A stretch of DNA of 50,786 bases, taken from positions 1 through 50,786 of the forward strand of contig JAITSS010000061.1 in assembly GCA_031287565.1 (NCBI GenBank), read 5' to 3'. Position 1 is the first letter of the stretch, and each line of letters begins with the position of its first letter. The notes under the pieces were generated by a model. It was not told the origin of the DNA. It saw only the letters and a program-made list of their open reading frames with translations, and did not search any database. The position numbers and the translations under genes were made by a program. Source of the stretch: Desulfobulbaceae bacterium (GTDB lineage Bacteria > Desulfobacterota > Desulfobulbia > Desulfobulbales > Desulfocapsaceae). Shown here in pieces: positions 16,414 through 25,900 of this stretch.

Positions 16414-17802
16414 ATGGAACAATTTTTTTCTCTTCTGAACAGCTACTTATGGGGTTGGCCGATGCTGATCCTGCTTATCGGCTCGCACCTGTTTTTAACC
16501 GTGCGAACCGGTTTCATCCAGCGCTATACCTGGTTGGGGATCAAACTTTCCGTGACCAAAGACCCGGACGCCGCCGGTGATGTCTCGCAGTTCGGCGCTT
16601 TATCGACGGCGATGGCCGCGACGGTTGGCACTGGCAACATCATTGGCGTTGGCACGGCGGTGGCCTTGGGTGGGCCGGGCGCGGTTTTGTGGATGTGGCT
16701 GACCGGCGTTTTCGGCATCGCCACCAAATATGCCGAATCGCTCGTCGCGGTGAAATATCGGGTGCGCACCGAAAATGGCACCATGCTGGGCGGCGCGATG
16801 TTCACCCTGGAGCGCGGCCTCCATTGTCGCTGGGCTGGAATGCTGTTCGCGGCCTGTACCGCTTTGGCGGCCTTCGGCATTGGCTGCTTCGTGCAGGAAA
16901 AGGCGCTGATTGAAACCGTGCACGCCAATCTTGGCGTCCCCGACTGGATAACCGGCGTCGTCATCGCGGCGCTGGTGGCGGTAGTCATTCTTGGCGGCGT
17001 TAAATCCATCGCCGTCACCTGCTCGGCGCTGGTGCCTTTCATGGCGTTTTTTTACGTCATCGGCTGCTGTATTATTTTGTTTATTAACGGGCCGTATCTT
17101 ATCGACACTGTTGAAATTATCATCAAAAGCGCCTTCAACCCGGATGCCGCCGGAGGTGGGTTTGTCGGCGCATCAATCATGATGGCCGCCCGCTACGGCG
17201 TCGCCCGCGGGCTTTTTTCCAACGAATCCGGCATGGGTTCAGCGCCGATTGTCGCCGCCGCCGCGCGAACGAGAAATCCGGTGCGCCAAGCCCTGGTTTC
17301 GGCGACCGGCACCTTCTGGGATACCGTGGTCATTTGTCTTTTAACCGGACTGGTGCTGGTTTCCACCATCCTGGCCGACCCGTCGGTCAGTTTCGATTCG
17401 GCGCACGGCCAGTTCGCTGGCGGCTCGCTTTTGACCACGCAAGCCTTTGGCAGAATTCCGGTGGTCGGCCCCTTTGTGCTGGTGGTTGGCCTCCTGACCT
17501 TCGCCTTTTCGACGATTCTGGGTTGGTCATATTACGGCGAGCGCGGCGCTGAATACCTGTTTGGCAAGAAGGCCATCATGCCGTACCGCATCATCTGGGT
17601 GGCGGCGCTTCTGGCCGGTTCTTTCGTCATGTCATTGGGCGCGGTCTTTGAAATGGCCGATACTTTGAACGCCCTTATGGCCATCCCCAACCTGGTCGCG
17701 GTCTTGTTGCTGTCAGGCGTTGTCGCCAAAGACACCAAATACTATCTGGATGGTCGCATCGACGAGATCGACCAGACCGAAATTCCGGTGGTGAAAGGGT
17801 AA
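16414..17802 (+). CDS. Alanine/glycine:cation symporter (AGCS family)
   Basis: 462 residues, about ten membrane helices. AGCS signatures: LFLTVRTGFIQ near 30, the conserved segment GDVSQFGALSTAMAATVGTGNIIGVG cut here into FGALSTAMAATVGTGN (about 66-82), GPGAVLWMWLTGVFG, and NESGMGSAPI (about 270). Imports alanine or glycine with Na+ or H+. It starts 12 bases after the DUF2442 relic; a GAGGGCG lies ahead of the ATG. Ends in a charged cytoplasmic tail. Confidence 0.93.
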   Translation: MEQFFSLLNSYLWGWPMLILLIGSHLFLTVRTGFIQRYTWLGIKLSVTKDPDAAGDVSQFGALSTAMAATVGTGNIIGVGTAVALGGPGAVLWMWLTGVFGIATKYAESLVAVKYRVRTENGTMLGGAMFTLERGLHCRWAGMLFAACTALAAFGIGCFVQEKALIETVHANLGVPDWITGVVIAALVAVVILGGVKSIAVTCSALVPFMAFFYVIGCCIILFINGPYLIDTVEIIIKSAFNPDAAGGGFVGASIMMAARYGVARGLFSNESGMGSAPIVAAAARTRNPVRQALVSATGTFWDTVVICLLTGLVLVSTILADPSVSFDSAHGQFAGGSLLTTQAFGRIPVVGPFVLVVGLLTFAFSTILGWSYYGERGAEYLFGKKAIMPYRIIWVAALLAGSFVMSLGAVFEMADTLNALMAIPNLVAVLLLSGVVAKDTKYYLDGRIDEIDQTEIPVVKG

Positions 17803-17822
17803 CTAACGCGCCTCCCGTTTGG

Positions 17823-17847
17823 GGCCTGGCAAAAAACTTGCCAAGCC
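17823..17847 (+). terminator. Weak hairpin after the symporter gene
   Basis: GGCCTGGCAA (17823-17832) pairs with TTGCCAAGCC (17838-17847) with one mismatch and a five-base loop. There is no T-run, so termination is uncertain. Confidence 0.3.
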
Positions 17848-17934
17848 TCAAACAAGATGGCAAATAGAGCGGCGGAAACCGTCTATGAGTAAGGCGGTGT
17901 AATGGATGTCACACCAAAAACGCAGGAGGAATGT

Positions 17935-18354
17935 ATGAAAAGAACAAGGGTTTTGCTTTGTGCCGGAGCCGTGGTGATTGCAGTCAATTTTGGCCTTTTG
18001 GGGAGCATTTTTGCCGCTACTCACAGCGGCCAGGCGATTAAAGAATCCGTGCAAGCCAGCGGTCACGCCAGCGCCGCCGCCGGTCACGCCATTGGCGCAT
18101 CCGGTCAGGTGACGTCCGCCGCTGTTGCCGTGCCAGTGGCGGCATCGGGCGTGGCGGACGGTTCTGTCGCCGCAGGGGCAATGGCTGTGGGCGCATCCGC
18201 AGGCGTGGCTGGTTCAGCGGCCACGAGCACTGCGGCGGGTTTGGTAAAATCGGCAACCGCCCCCATTGGTACGCCTCTGGAAGTCAGCGATGAGACCGTT
18301 ACCGTTGGGCCGCCGCCGGACAAGGCTCTGAAACCGGCGACACCCGTCCAATAA
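17935..18354 (+). CDS. Exported Ala/Gly/Ser-rich protein, function unknown
   Basis: 139 residues from the ATG at 17935 after a strong AGGAGG. Signal peptide (about 1-26, ending FAAT). The rest is low-complexity: SGQAIKESVQASGHASAAAG and GHAIGASGQVTSAAVAVPVA-type small-residue repeats, then a Pro-rich tail. It resembles a group of periplasmic 'HSGQA..SGHA' proteins seen in other proteobacteria, whose role is unknown to me. The next gene, also exported, begins 19 bases later; they probably form an operon. Confidence 0.75.
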   Translation: MKRTRVLLCAGAVVIAVNFGLLGSIFAATHSGQAIKESVQASGHASAAAGHAIGASGQVTSAAVAVPVAASGVADGSVAAGAMAVGASAGVAGSAATSTAAGLVKSATAPIGTPLEVSDETVTVGPPPDKALKPATPVQ

Positions 18355-18373
18355 AATACGCTACGAGGCTACA

Positions 18374-19189
18374 ATGAATTATCTGAAATATGTCTTGTTT
18401 TCCCTTGTTGCCTGCCTGTTGTTCGCGCCAGGCGACGTGCGGGGAGGGAGTAGCCAAGCCGGGGGTGAACTCCACTTCAAACCTGAGGAGATCATAAAAT
18501 TCTCTAAAAAGGTTGAAAAGACTTTGGCGGAAAAAGGCGCCAGAGTCGCCATCATTGCCAGAGCTGGCGTCCCGCGCAAGAAAATGCCGGAAGGTATCCG
18601 CTTCACCCACACCGCTTTCGCTGTTTATTCTCAAATCACCACCGCTGACGGCAGAAAAATACCGGGTTACGCTATTTATAACCTCTATCAGCGGAACAAA
18701 GAGCCTGACGTCAGTGATTTGATTGTGGATTATCCGGTGGATTTTTTCGCCGGGGTTAAGGAACTGGATGCGGGGATCATTATTCCCTCGCCAGAGTTGC
18801 AAAGTCGGCTTTTGGCAACGCTGACTTCACCGGTTTACCAAAAACTGCACAATCCCCACTATTCGGTGATCGCCAATCCTTTTACCCTTGATCTCCAGAA
18901 CTGCACCGAGCACACGTTGGATGTGCTGTTCGCGGCCATCTATCAGACGGACGACATCAAAGTCATCAAGGCCAACGAAAAGGCGTATTTCACACCGCAG
19001 AAGGTGAACGTCAACCCGATAAAATTGCTGATTGGTTCGATATTTTCCGACGATGTGACGACTTCGGATCATCCGGACAACACTCCCGTGACCGTGACCT
19101 TCACGACCATAAGCAAATTTCTGAAGCAGTACGATAAGGGTGGTTCTCAGGCATTCCTTGTCACGCCAACGGCTGTCACCTTGTACTGA
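18374..19189 (+). CDS. Exported DUF2145-like protein
   Basis: 271 residues with a signal peptide (about 1-24, CLLFAPGDVRG). Features FSKKVEKTLAEKGARVAIIARAG, then GIRFTHTAFAVYSQITTADG, then GYAIYNLYQ, and later ANPFTLDLQNCTEHTLDVL. The THTAF and NCTEH segments match the DUF2145 family as I remember it and resemble a Cys/His papain-like pair, but no function is established. Second gene of a two-gene unit with the Ala-rich exported protein. Confidence 0.7.
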   Translation: MNYLKYVLFSLVACLLFAPGDVRGGSSQAGGELHFKPEEIIKFSKKVEKTLAEKGARVAIIARAGVPRKKMPEGIRFTHTAFAVYSQITTADGRKIPGYAIYNLYQRNKEPDVSDLIVDYPVDFFAGVKELDAGIIIPSPELQSRLLATLTSPVYQKLHNPHYSVIANPFTLDLQNCTEHTLDVLFAAIYQTDDIKVIKANEKAYFTPQKVNVNPIKLLIGSIFSDDVTTSDHPDNTPVTVTFTTISKFLKQYDKGGSQAFLVTPTAVTLY

Positions 19190-19276
19190 GTAAAAAATAA
19201 CCTTGTTTGTTAGTCGAATCTGCTCCGCCCGTCCTGAGGCCAAGCCAAGGGCGGGCGGATGCAAGCGGCGTTTCCT

Positions 19277-19711
19277 TTAATCCGCCTTGTCGATTTCCTC
19301 GACGCCGACCACACTAACGCCGCCTTGCCGCAGGGCGAGCGCGGCGGCATCATTGTCTTCCACCCGTAAAACCACATAGGCTTGGCGTTCGCGCCGCGTG
19401 ATGAAGGCGTAGAGGTATTCGATATTGATCTTCGCATCGGCCAGTATCCGCAGTGTTTTCACCAGAGCGCCCGGCTCGTCGTCGAGGCCGACCGCCAACA
19501 CCGGGGTGGTGGAAACCGCGAAACCGGCTTCGCGCAGCAGGGCCACCGCTTTTGCATGGTCGCTGGTAATGATTCTGGCGATGCCGAATTCCGCCGTGTC
19601 GGCAATTGATAAGGCGCGCAAATCAATACTGGCTTTGCCCAGAGTTTCCGTGATTTCTAAGAGGCGGCCAGGGCCGTTTTCGACGAAGACGGTCAGTTGA
19701 TTGATGGTCAT
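19277..19711 (-). CDS. Tandem ACT-domain protein
   Basis: 144 residues from ATG 19711 (MTINQLTVFVENGPGRL); an upstream in-frame ATG at 19726 overlaps the likely ribosome site GGGAGA. Two ACT domains: about 3-68 (NGPGRLLEITETLGKASIDLRAL) and 72-140 (VGLDDEPGALVKTLRILADA, INIEYLYAF). ACT domains bind amino acids. Small tandem-ACT proteins are regularly encoded beside phenylacetate-CoA ligase genes in anaerobes and may sense aromatic amino acids. It starts 15 bases after paaK ends, in the same operon. Confidence 0.9.
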   Translation of the reverse strand: MTINQLTVFVENGPGRLLEITETLGKASIDLRALSIADTAEFGIARIITSDHAKAVALLREAGFAVSTTPVLAVGLDDEPGALVKTLRILADAKINIEYLYAFITRRERQAYVVLRVEDNDAAALALRQGGVSVVGVEEIDKAD

Positions 19712-19726
19712 AAGGTGTTCTCCCAT

Positions 19727-21022
19727 TCAGATTTTGCGTTTATCGACCACCCGCACCGCCTTGCCTTCGCTGCGAGCGATGGAGCGATGGGCGACCAGAG
19801 TGATCTTCGGTGAAATGCCCAGCATTGAGCGCATGGCCGCGATCAGGGCGTCTTCACGTTTCGAGATTTCCTTAACCGTATCGGCGACCATCTCTGGCGT
19901 CAGCTCGACCCGCACCTCGAAGGTGTCGGTGTGATGCACGCGATCGACAATAATCTGGTAGTTCGGCGAATAGCCTTCCTGCAACAGCACGGTTTCTATC
20001 TGCGACGGGAAGACATTGACGCCACGGATGATCAGCATATCGTCGGTGCGGCCCATCAGTTTTTCCATCTTCAACAGTGTGCGGCCGCAGGAGCAGGGTT
20101 GGCGATGCAGCACGCAGATGTCCCTGGTGCGGTAGCGGAGCATCGGGAAGGCGTATTTGGCGATGGCGGTGAAGACCAGTTCACCCTTGGACCCTTCCGG
20201 CAACACTTCGCCGGTTTCCGGATCGATGATTTCGGCGACGAAGCAATCCTCGTTGATGTGCATCCCGGTTTGTTCCGCGCACTCGAAGGATACGCCTGGC
20301 CCGGAAAGCTCGGTTAGCCCGTAAATGTCATAGGCTTTGATGCCTAAAGTGTTTTCGATGTCGCGGCGCATCTCCTCGCTCCAGGCTTCCGCGCCGAAGA
20401 TACCGGCTTTTAAGGCGATTTTATCGCGTAGGCCGGAGGCGACGATGGATTCGGCCAGATAGGCGGCATAGGAGGGCGTGCAGCACAGAATGGTCGAACC
20501 AAGGTCGCACATGAACTGAATCTGCCGGTCAGTGCTGCCGGACGACATCGGCAGCGTCATCGAGCCGAGTTTGTGCGAGCCGCCGTTTAAACCCGGCCCG
20601 CCGGTGAACAGGCCGTAGCCATAGCTGACATGCACCACGTCTTCCTTTGAGCCACCGGCGGCGACAATGGCGCGGGCGCAGCAGTCTTCCCAGCGGTCCA
20701 GGTCTTGCTGCGTATAAAAGGCCACCACCCGTTTGCCGGTGGTGCCGCTGGTCGATTGAATGCGTACCACGTCGGCTCGCGGCACGGCCAGAAGACCGTA
20801 GGGATAGGCTTCGCGCAGGTCGTCTTTAACCAGGAAGGGCAGTTTCGGCAGATCGTCGATGGTCTGGATGTCGTCGGGCGTCAGGCCTTTTTTGCCCATA
20901 CTCTCCCGGTAAAACGGGACGTTATCATAGGCGTGGCGGACAATTCCCCGCAGGCGCTCCGATTGCAGCGCCCGCATCGCCTCGCGGGAGGCGCATTCCA
21001 TTTCCGGCTGAAAATAATTCAT
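19727..21022 (-). CDS. paaK: Phenylacetate-CoA ligase
   Basis: 431 residues, the usual PaaK length. AMP-binding core IQSTSGTTGKRVVAFYTQQD (around 90-110), the YGYGLFTGG and HKLG segments, DIYGLTELSGPG, YRTRD and a C-terminal AMP-binding domain with GRTDDMLIIRGVNVFPSQIE. Converts phenylacetate (or another aryl acetate) to its CoA thioester with ATP. In anaerobes this fits aromatic amino acid breakdown after oxidative decarboxylation. Co-transcribed with the tandem-ACT gene. Confidence 0.93.
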   Translation of the reverse strand: MNYFQPEMECASREAMRALQSERLRGIVRHAYDNVPFYRESMGKKGLTPDDIQTIDDLPKLPFLVKDDLREAYPYGLLAVPRADVVRIQSTSGTTGKRVVAFYTQQDLDRWEDCCARAIVAAGGSKEDVVHVSYGYGLFTGGPGLNGGSHKLGSMTLPMSSGSTDRQIQFMCDLGSTILCCTPSYAAYLAESIVASGLRDKIALKAGIFGAEAWSEEMRRDIENTLGIKAYDIYGLTELSGPGVSFECAEQTGMHINEDCFVAEIIDPETGEVLPEGSKGELVFTAIAKYAFPMLRYRTRDICVLHRQPCSCGRTLLKMEKLMGRTDDMLIIRGVNVFPSQIETVLLQEGYSPNYQIIVDRVHHTDTFEVRVELTPEMVADTVKEISKREDALIAAMRSMLGISPKITLVAHRSIARSEGKAVRVVDKRKI

Positions 21023-21281
21023 GGTTTCTCCAACATATTTATGGCTGAAATAAAGCGTCGCCGGGCGGGCCGACTGGCTGTTGCGGAACGCCTGGCATCA
21101 TATCTGGGGGCGGGTGAAAAATCATCCAAAACGACGAAAACCGAACTTGGCCTTTTATACAATAGTAGCGAATTGGCGCGACTTCAGTCTGCTTGCCATC
21201 CGCCGCTTTCGTCTTATGATGTGCGCCGGGAGAACACCAAAGCATGGCCGGGCGACCGGTCATTTTCCAAATGGAGGCTGC

Positions 21282-22772
21282 ATGATGATGAACAGAAAAC
21301 AGATGGGAACCGGCGCTCTGCTCGTCGCCGCTTTGTTGCTGACGTTGTTTGCCGCAGCGCCGCCCTTGGCGCGGGCGCTGGATTCTTCCGGCGGCAATGC
21401 GGACGGCAAGGTGATCACGATGCCGTCTTTTGCCGGTGTCGCGAAAATGGCTGGACCGGCGGTGGTGCATATCCGCGTCGAAAAGTCGGTAAAAGGCGCG
21501 AATATGATGCCGGGTTTCGACGAGATGTTTAATAATCCCTTTTTCGAGCATTTTTTCGGGCCGCAATTCCGTAACGAGCGGCAACCGCGCCGCCAGAAAA
21601 AATTCACCCAACAGGGGCAGGGTTCCGGTTTCATCATTGACGGCGATGGCCATATCCTAACCAATAATCACGTGGTGGAAGACGCCGACAGTATCACGGT
21701 GATTCTCGCCGACAAAAGGGAATTCAAAGCGAAAACCGTTGGCAGCGACCCGCAAACCGATGTGGCGCTCATGAAAATCGAGGGCGCGGGCAATCTGCCG
21801 ACCTTGCCTTTGGGCGATTCCGACGCGCTGGAAGTTGGCGAATGGGCCATCGCCATTGGGAATCCCTTCGGCCTGGAGCAGACCGTCACCGTCGGCGTGA
21901 TCAGCGCCAAAGGCCGTAGCCGGGTTGGCATCAACGACTATGAAAGCTTCATCCAAACCGACGCTGCCATCAATCCCGGCAACTCCGGCGGCCCGCTGAT
22001 CAACATCAAGGGCCAGGCGATAGGCATCAATTCGGCGATTTTTTCCCGCTCCGGCGGCTATATGGGCATCGGTTTCGCCATCCCGATCAACATGGTCAAA
22101 GAGATTCAGAAACAGCTGTTGGCAAGCGGCAAAGTCACGCGCGGCTGGCTCGGCGTCTCGATTCAGGATGTTGATGAAAATTTGGCGCAATCCTTTGGCC
22201 TGAAGAAAGCGGGCGGCGTTTTGGTCAGCGATGTGCAGGACGGGACGCCGGCGGCCAAAGCCGGGTTGCGCCAGGGCGACGTGATTATCAAACTGAATGG
22301 CGCGGAACTGGCCGACATGGCCGATTTGCGCAACCGCGTCGCCATGCTCGCGCCTGGCTCAAAGGCGGATTTGACCCTGATGCGCGACGGTCGGGAGGAG
22401 CGGCTGAGCGTAACGATCGGCAAGCAGCCAGAAAACTTCGGTCAGGCGGATGAAGGCGGCGGAGAAACGCCAGGCGATAGCGCCGACCAATATGGTCTGG
22501 AATTGCAGAATTTAACGCCGGAGCTGGCCCGACAACTGGGTTATGAAAAACGTCGCGGCGTACTCATCGCCGGGGTTGAAGAAGGTGGCGCCGCCGAAGC
22601 GGCCGGATTAAAAGCCGGTCTGCTGATTGAGGAAATCAACCGCCGCCCGGTAAAAAATGTGCATGAGGCCGCAGCGGCGATGAAGCTGACCGCCGACCGC
22701 AAACAGGTGCTGCTCAAAGTGCGAATTGAACGCGGTAGCCAGTATGTGGTCTTGTCGGCGCGGGCGCGGTAA
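21282..22772 (+). CDS. degP: Periplasmic serine protease HtrA/DegP (Do family)
   Basis: 496 residues from the first of three ATGs at 21282, preceded by GGAGG. Signal peptide (about 8-32, ending ARA). Trypsin-like domain with triad His130 (NNHVV), Asp160 (TDVALMKI) and Ser235 (GNSGGPL). Two PDZ domains follow (about 290-385 and 410-495). Degrades or chaperones misfolded periplasmic proteins. A long flexible LA-like loop (NPFFEHFFGPQFR) is present. Stands alone with its own terminator. Confidence 0.95.
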   Translation: MMMNRKQMGTGALLVAALLLTLFAAAPPLARALDSSGGNADGKVITMPSFAGVAKMAGPAVVHIRVEKSVKGANMMPGFDEMFNNPFFEHFFGPQFRNERQPRRQKKFTQQGQGSGFIIDGDGHILTNNHVVEDADSITVILADKREFKAKTVGSDPQTDVALMKIEGAGNLPTLPLGDSDALEVGEWAIAIGNPFGLEQTVTVGVISAKGRSRVGINDYESFIQTDAAINPGNSGGPLINIKGQAIGINSAIFSRSGGYMGIGFAIPINMVKEIQKQLLASGKVTRGWLGVSIQDVDENLAQSFGLKKAGGVLVSDVQDGTPAAKAGLRQGDVIIKLNGAELADMADLRNRVAMLAPGSKADLTLMRDGREERLSVTIGKQPENFGQADEGGGETPGDSADQYGLELQNLTPELARQLGYEKRRGVLIAGVEEGGAAEAAGLKAGLLIEEINRRPVKNVHEAAAAMKLTADRKQVLLKVRIERGSQYVVLSARAR

Positions 22773-22813
22773 AAAGATGAGGGCGGCTTTGGCGAATCCG
22801 CATTCCTGATAGC

Positions 22814-22849
22814 AAAAAGCGGCCCTGCGGAATTAGGGCCGCTTTTTTT
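22814..22849 (+). terminator. Rho-independent terminator after degP
   Basis: Perfect 13-bp stem AAAAAGCGGCCCT (22814-22826) / AGGGCCGCTTTTT (22835-22847) with an eight-base loop and a T7 run; the A-run makes it potentially bidirectional. Confidence 0.9.
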
Positions 22850-22931
22850 GTCCGCCTTCGTGCTAGCCTGCCAAACTATTTTTTCTGCGGCATCCAGTCT
22901 GATTTTCCTTATTTCTCCCTACGTGAATTCC

Positions 22932-25900
22932 ATGACCGCCATCGTCTTTCAGTTGTACAAACGCCGCGACCCCGCTTTTGAGTATTGCTTCAACATTGAA
23001 ATCAGCCGCCCGTTGACGCCTGAGGAAGCGTCGCGCTTGCGGTTGATTGTCGCCGATGGATTCCTTGCCGATTCCGTCAGCGATAAGCCGACGCTTGTTG
23101 GCGAGCGTGTCGTCGAAGTCGGGCCGCGGCTGAATTTTGCCACCGCCTGGTCGTCAAATATGGTTTCAATATGTCAGGCTACGGGGCTTGACGCGGTCAG
23201 CCGCTGTGAACGGTCGCGGCGCTATCTGGTTCCGGCAGGCGAGAACATGGCTGATTTCATCGCCCGCCACCACGACCGCATGACCGAATGCCCCTATGCC
23301 GCGCCCTTAAAAAGCTTCGCCACGGGTATCAGGCCGGAAGCGGTTTATGATGTTGATTTAATTGGCCAGGGCGCCGACGCGCTTCTCCATTTACCTGGCA
23401 TTTCAATGGATGAAAATGACCGTGCGCTGTATTACGATTATTTCGTCAACAAGCTTGGCCGCAATCCGACCATTGTCGAGATCATGGATTTGAACAACGC
23501 CAATTCCGAACATTCGCGGCACGGGTTTTTCAAGGGAGGACACATCCTCGACGGCGAAGAACAAGCCAGCACGCTTTTCGATTTGGTCACTGCGACGCTC
23601 ACCGCCAATCCCGACGGCTCGCTCATTGCCTTTAAGGATAATTCCAGTGTTATCGAAGGCTTCAGTATCGAGACACTGCAAGCGACACGGCCGGGCCAGC
23701 CCTCGCCCCTGTTGGCGCGGCGCATCGAAGCGCATCCGCTTTTAACCGCTGAAACCCACAATTTCCCGACCGGAGTCGCTCCTTTTCCCGGCGCGGAAAC
23801 CGGAACCGGCGGTCGTATTCGCGACGTGCAGGCCACCGGGCGCGGTGCCCAGGTCATCGCCGGAACCGCCGGATATTGCGTCGGTGGCCTGCATATTCCC
23901 GGATATGAATTGCCGTGGGAAGAGAATTTGCCGACGCCTGACAACCTAGCTTCGGCCTTGAATATTGAAATCGAGGCGTCGAACGGCGCGTCCGATTACG
24001 GCAATAAATTCGGCGAGCCGCTGATTGCCGGATTTACCCGATCCTGCGACCTGCGTTTGCCAGGTTTTCTGCCTGACAGCCAGACCGGCGAGCGCTGGGC
24101 TTTCTTAAAACCAATCATGTTCACCGGCGGCATCGGCCAGATGGATGGTCGTCTGCTCGACAAAAAGCAACCGGAGTCGGGAATGCTGATCATCCAGATC
24201 GGCGGCCCGGCTTACCGGGTCGGCTTTGGCGGCGGCGCGGCTTCAAGCATGTTGCAGGGGGAAAATACGCAGGAACTCGATTTCAACGCGGTGCAGCGCG
24301 GCGACGCGGAAATGGAGCAGAAGATGAACCGCGTCATCCGCGCCTGCAACGAGATGGGCGGCAAAAGCGTAATTGAAGTGATCCACGACCAGGGCGCGGG
24401 CGGCCCGGCCAATGTCTTAAAAGAATTAGTAGAAAAATCTGGTGGTTATGTCGATATACGAAAAATCCGCGTCGGCGACCCAACCATGTCGGTTTTAGAA
24501 ATCTATGTCGCCGAATACCAGGAACGTTGCGGCCTTTTGCTGCGGCCGGAACATCTCGCGGCCTTCCAGGCCATTTGCGACCGCGAGAAGGTGGCCTGCG
24601 AGGTGTTAGGCGAAGTGACGGGCGATCTGCGTTTCGTGGTCCGCGACAGCGCCGATAACACGACGCCGGTCGCCATCGACCTGCCGGATTTGTTGGGAAA
24701 AATCCCGCGAAAAACTTTTCGCGACCAGCGCTGCGCCGTGGCCGCCGCGCCGTTGAAGCTGCCGGATGTGAGCATTTTCGCGCATCTGGAGCGGGTCTTG
24801 CGCCTGGTTTCCGTCGGCTCAAAACGTTTTCTCACCAATAAGGTTGACCGCGCCGTCACCGGCCTCATCGCCCAACAACCTTGCTGCGGCCCGCTGCAAC
24901 TGACGGTCGCCGATATGGCGGTGGTGGCGCAGAGTCACCTCGGCGTCACCGGCATCGCCTCATCCATTGGCGAACAAGCGTTCAAGATGATTCTTGACCC
25001 GGCGGCGGGCGCTTCAATGGCCGTTGGCGAAGCTATAACCAACCTGGCCTTGGCGAAGATCACCAGCCTGAAGCGGGTGAAATGCTCGGCCAACTGGATG
25101 TGGGCGCCAAAACTCGCGGGCGAGGGAGCGGCCCTCTACGACGCGGCTCAGGCGATGGCGGAGATTATGAAAACCGTTGGCGTCGCGGTCGATGGCGGCA
25201 AAGATAGCCTGTCGATGGCCACCAAAGTTGGCGACGAAACCGTCAAATCGCCGCGTCAGTTGGTCATTTCGCTCTACGCGGCCATGCTCGACATCAATGA
25301 GAAAGTGACGCCCGACCTGAAATCGCCCGGCGATCATCTCTATTTTCTCGACTTGGCCGACGGGAAAAATCGGCTGGGCGGCAGCGCCTTGGCCCAGGTT
25401 TATGGTCAGTTAGGCAATGACTGCCCGCGCGCCGATGGTGAGTTGCTGAAAGCCGGGTTCTGGCTCCTCCAGGAAATGCTGGCGCAAAACCTGATCAGCG
25501 CTGGGCACGACCGCTCGGATGGCGGCCTGATCACCACCCTCTTAGAGATGGCCTTTGCCGGCAATTGCGGCCTGGAGATCAATCTTGATAGTGAATCGGA
25601 CGCCGTGAGCGCGCTGTTCGCCGAAGAATTGGGAATGGTCGTCGCTTGCCCGGCGGCCGCTCGTGAGCGGCTGGAGGAACTGCTGATGGCGGCCCGCTTG
25701 CCGTTCAGTTACGTGGGGCGAAGCGTCGCCGAACAAGAAATCCGCATCGCGGTGAACGGTCAAAAGGTGTTGACCGCCCCGATGCCACAGCTGCGGGCCA
25801 TGTGGGAGGAAACCAGCTACCAGTTAGAGCGGCTGCAAATGAACGCGGCCTGCGCCGATGAAGAAAAGGCCGCCATCTTTGAGCGGCAATCGCCCCGCTA

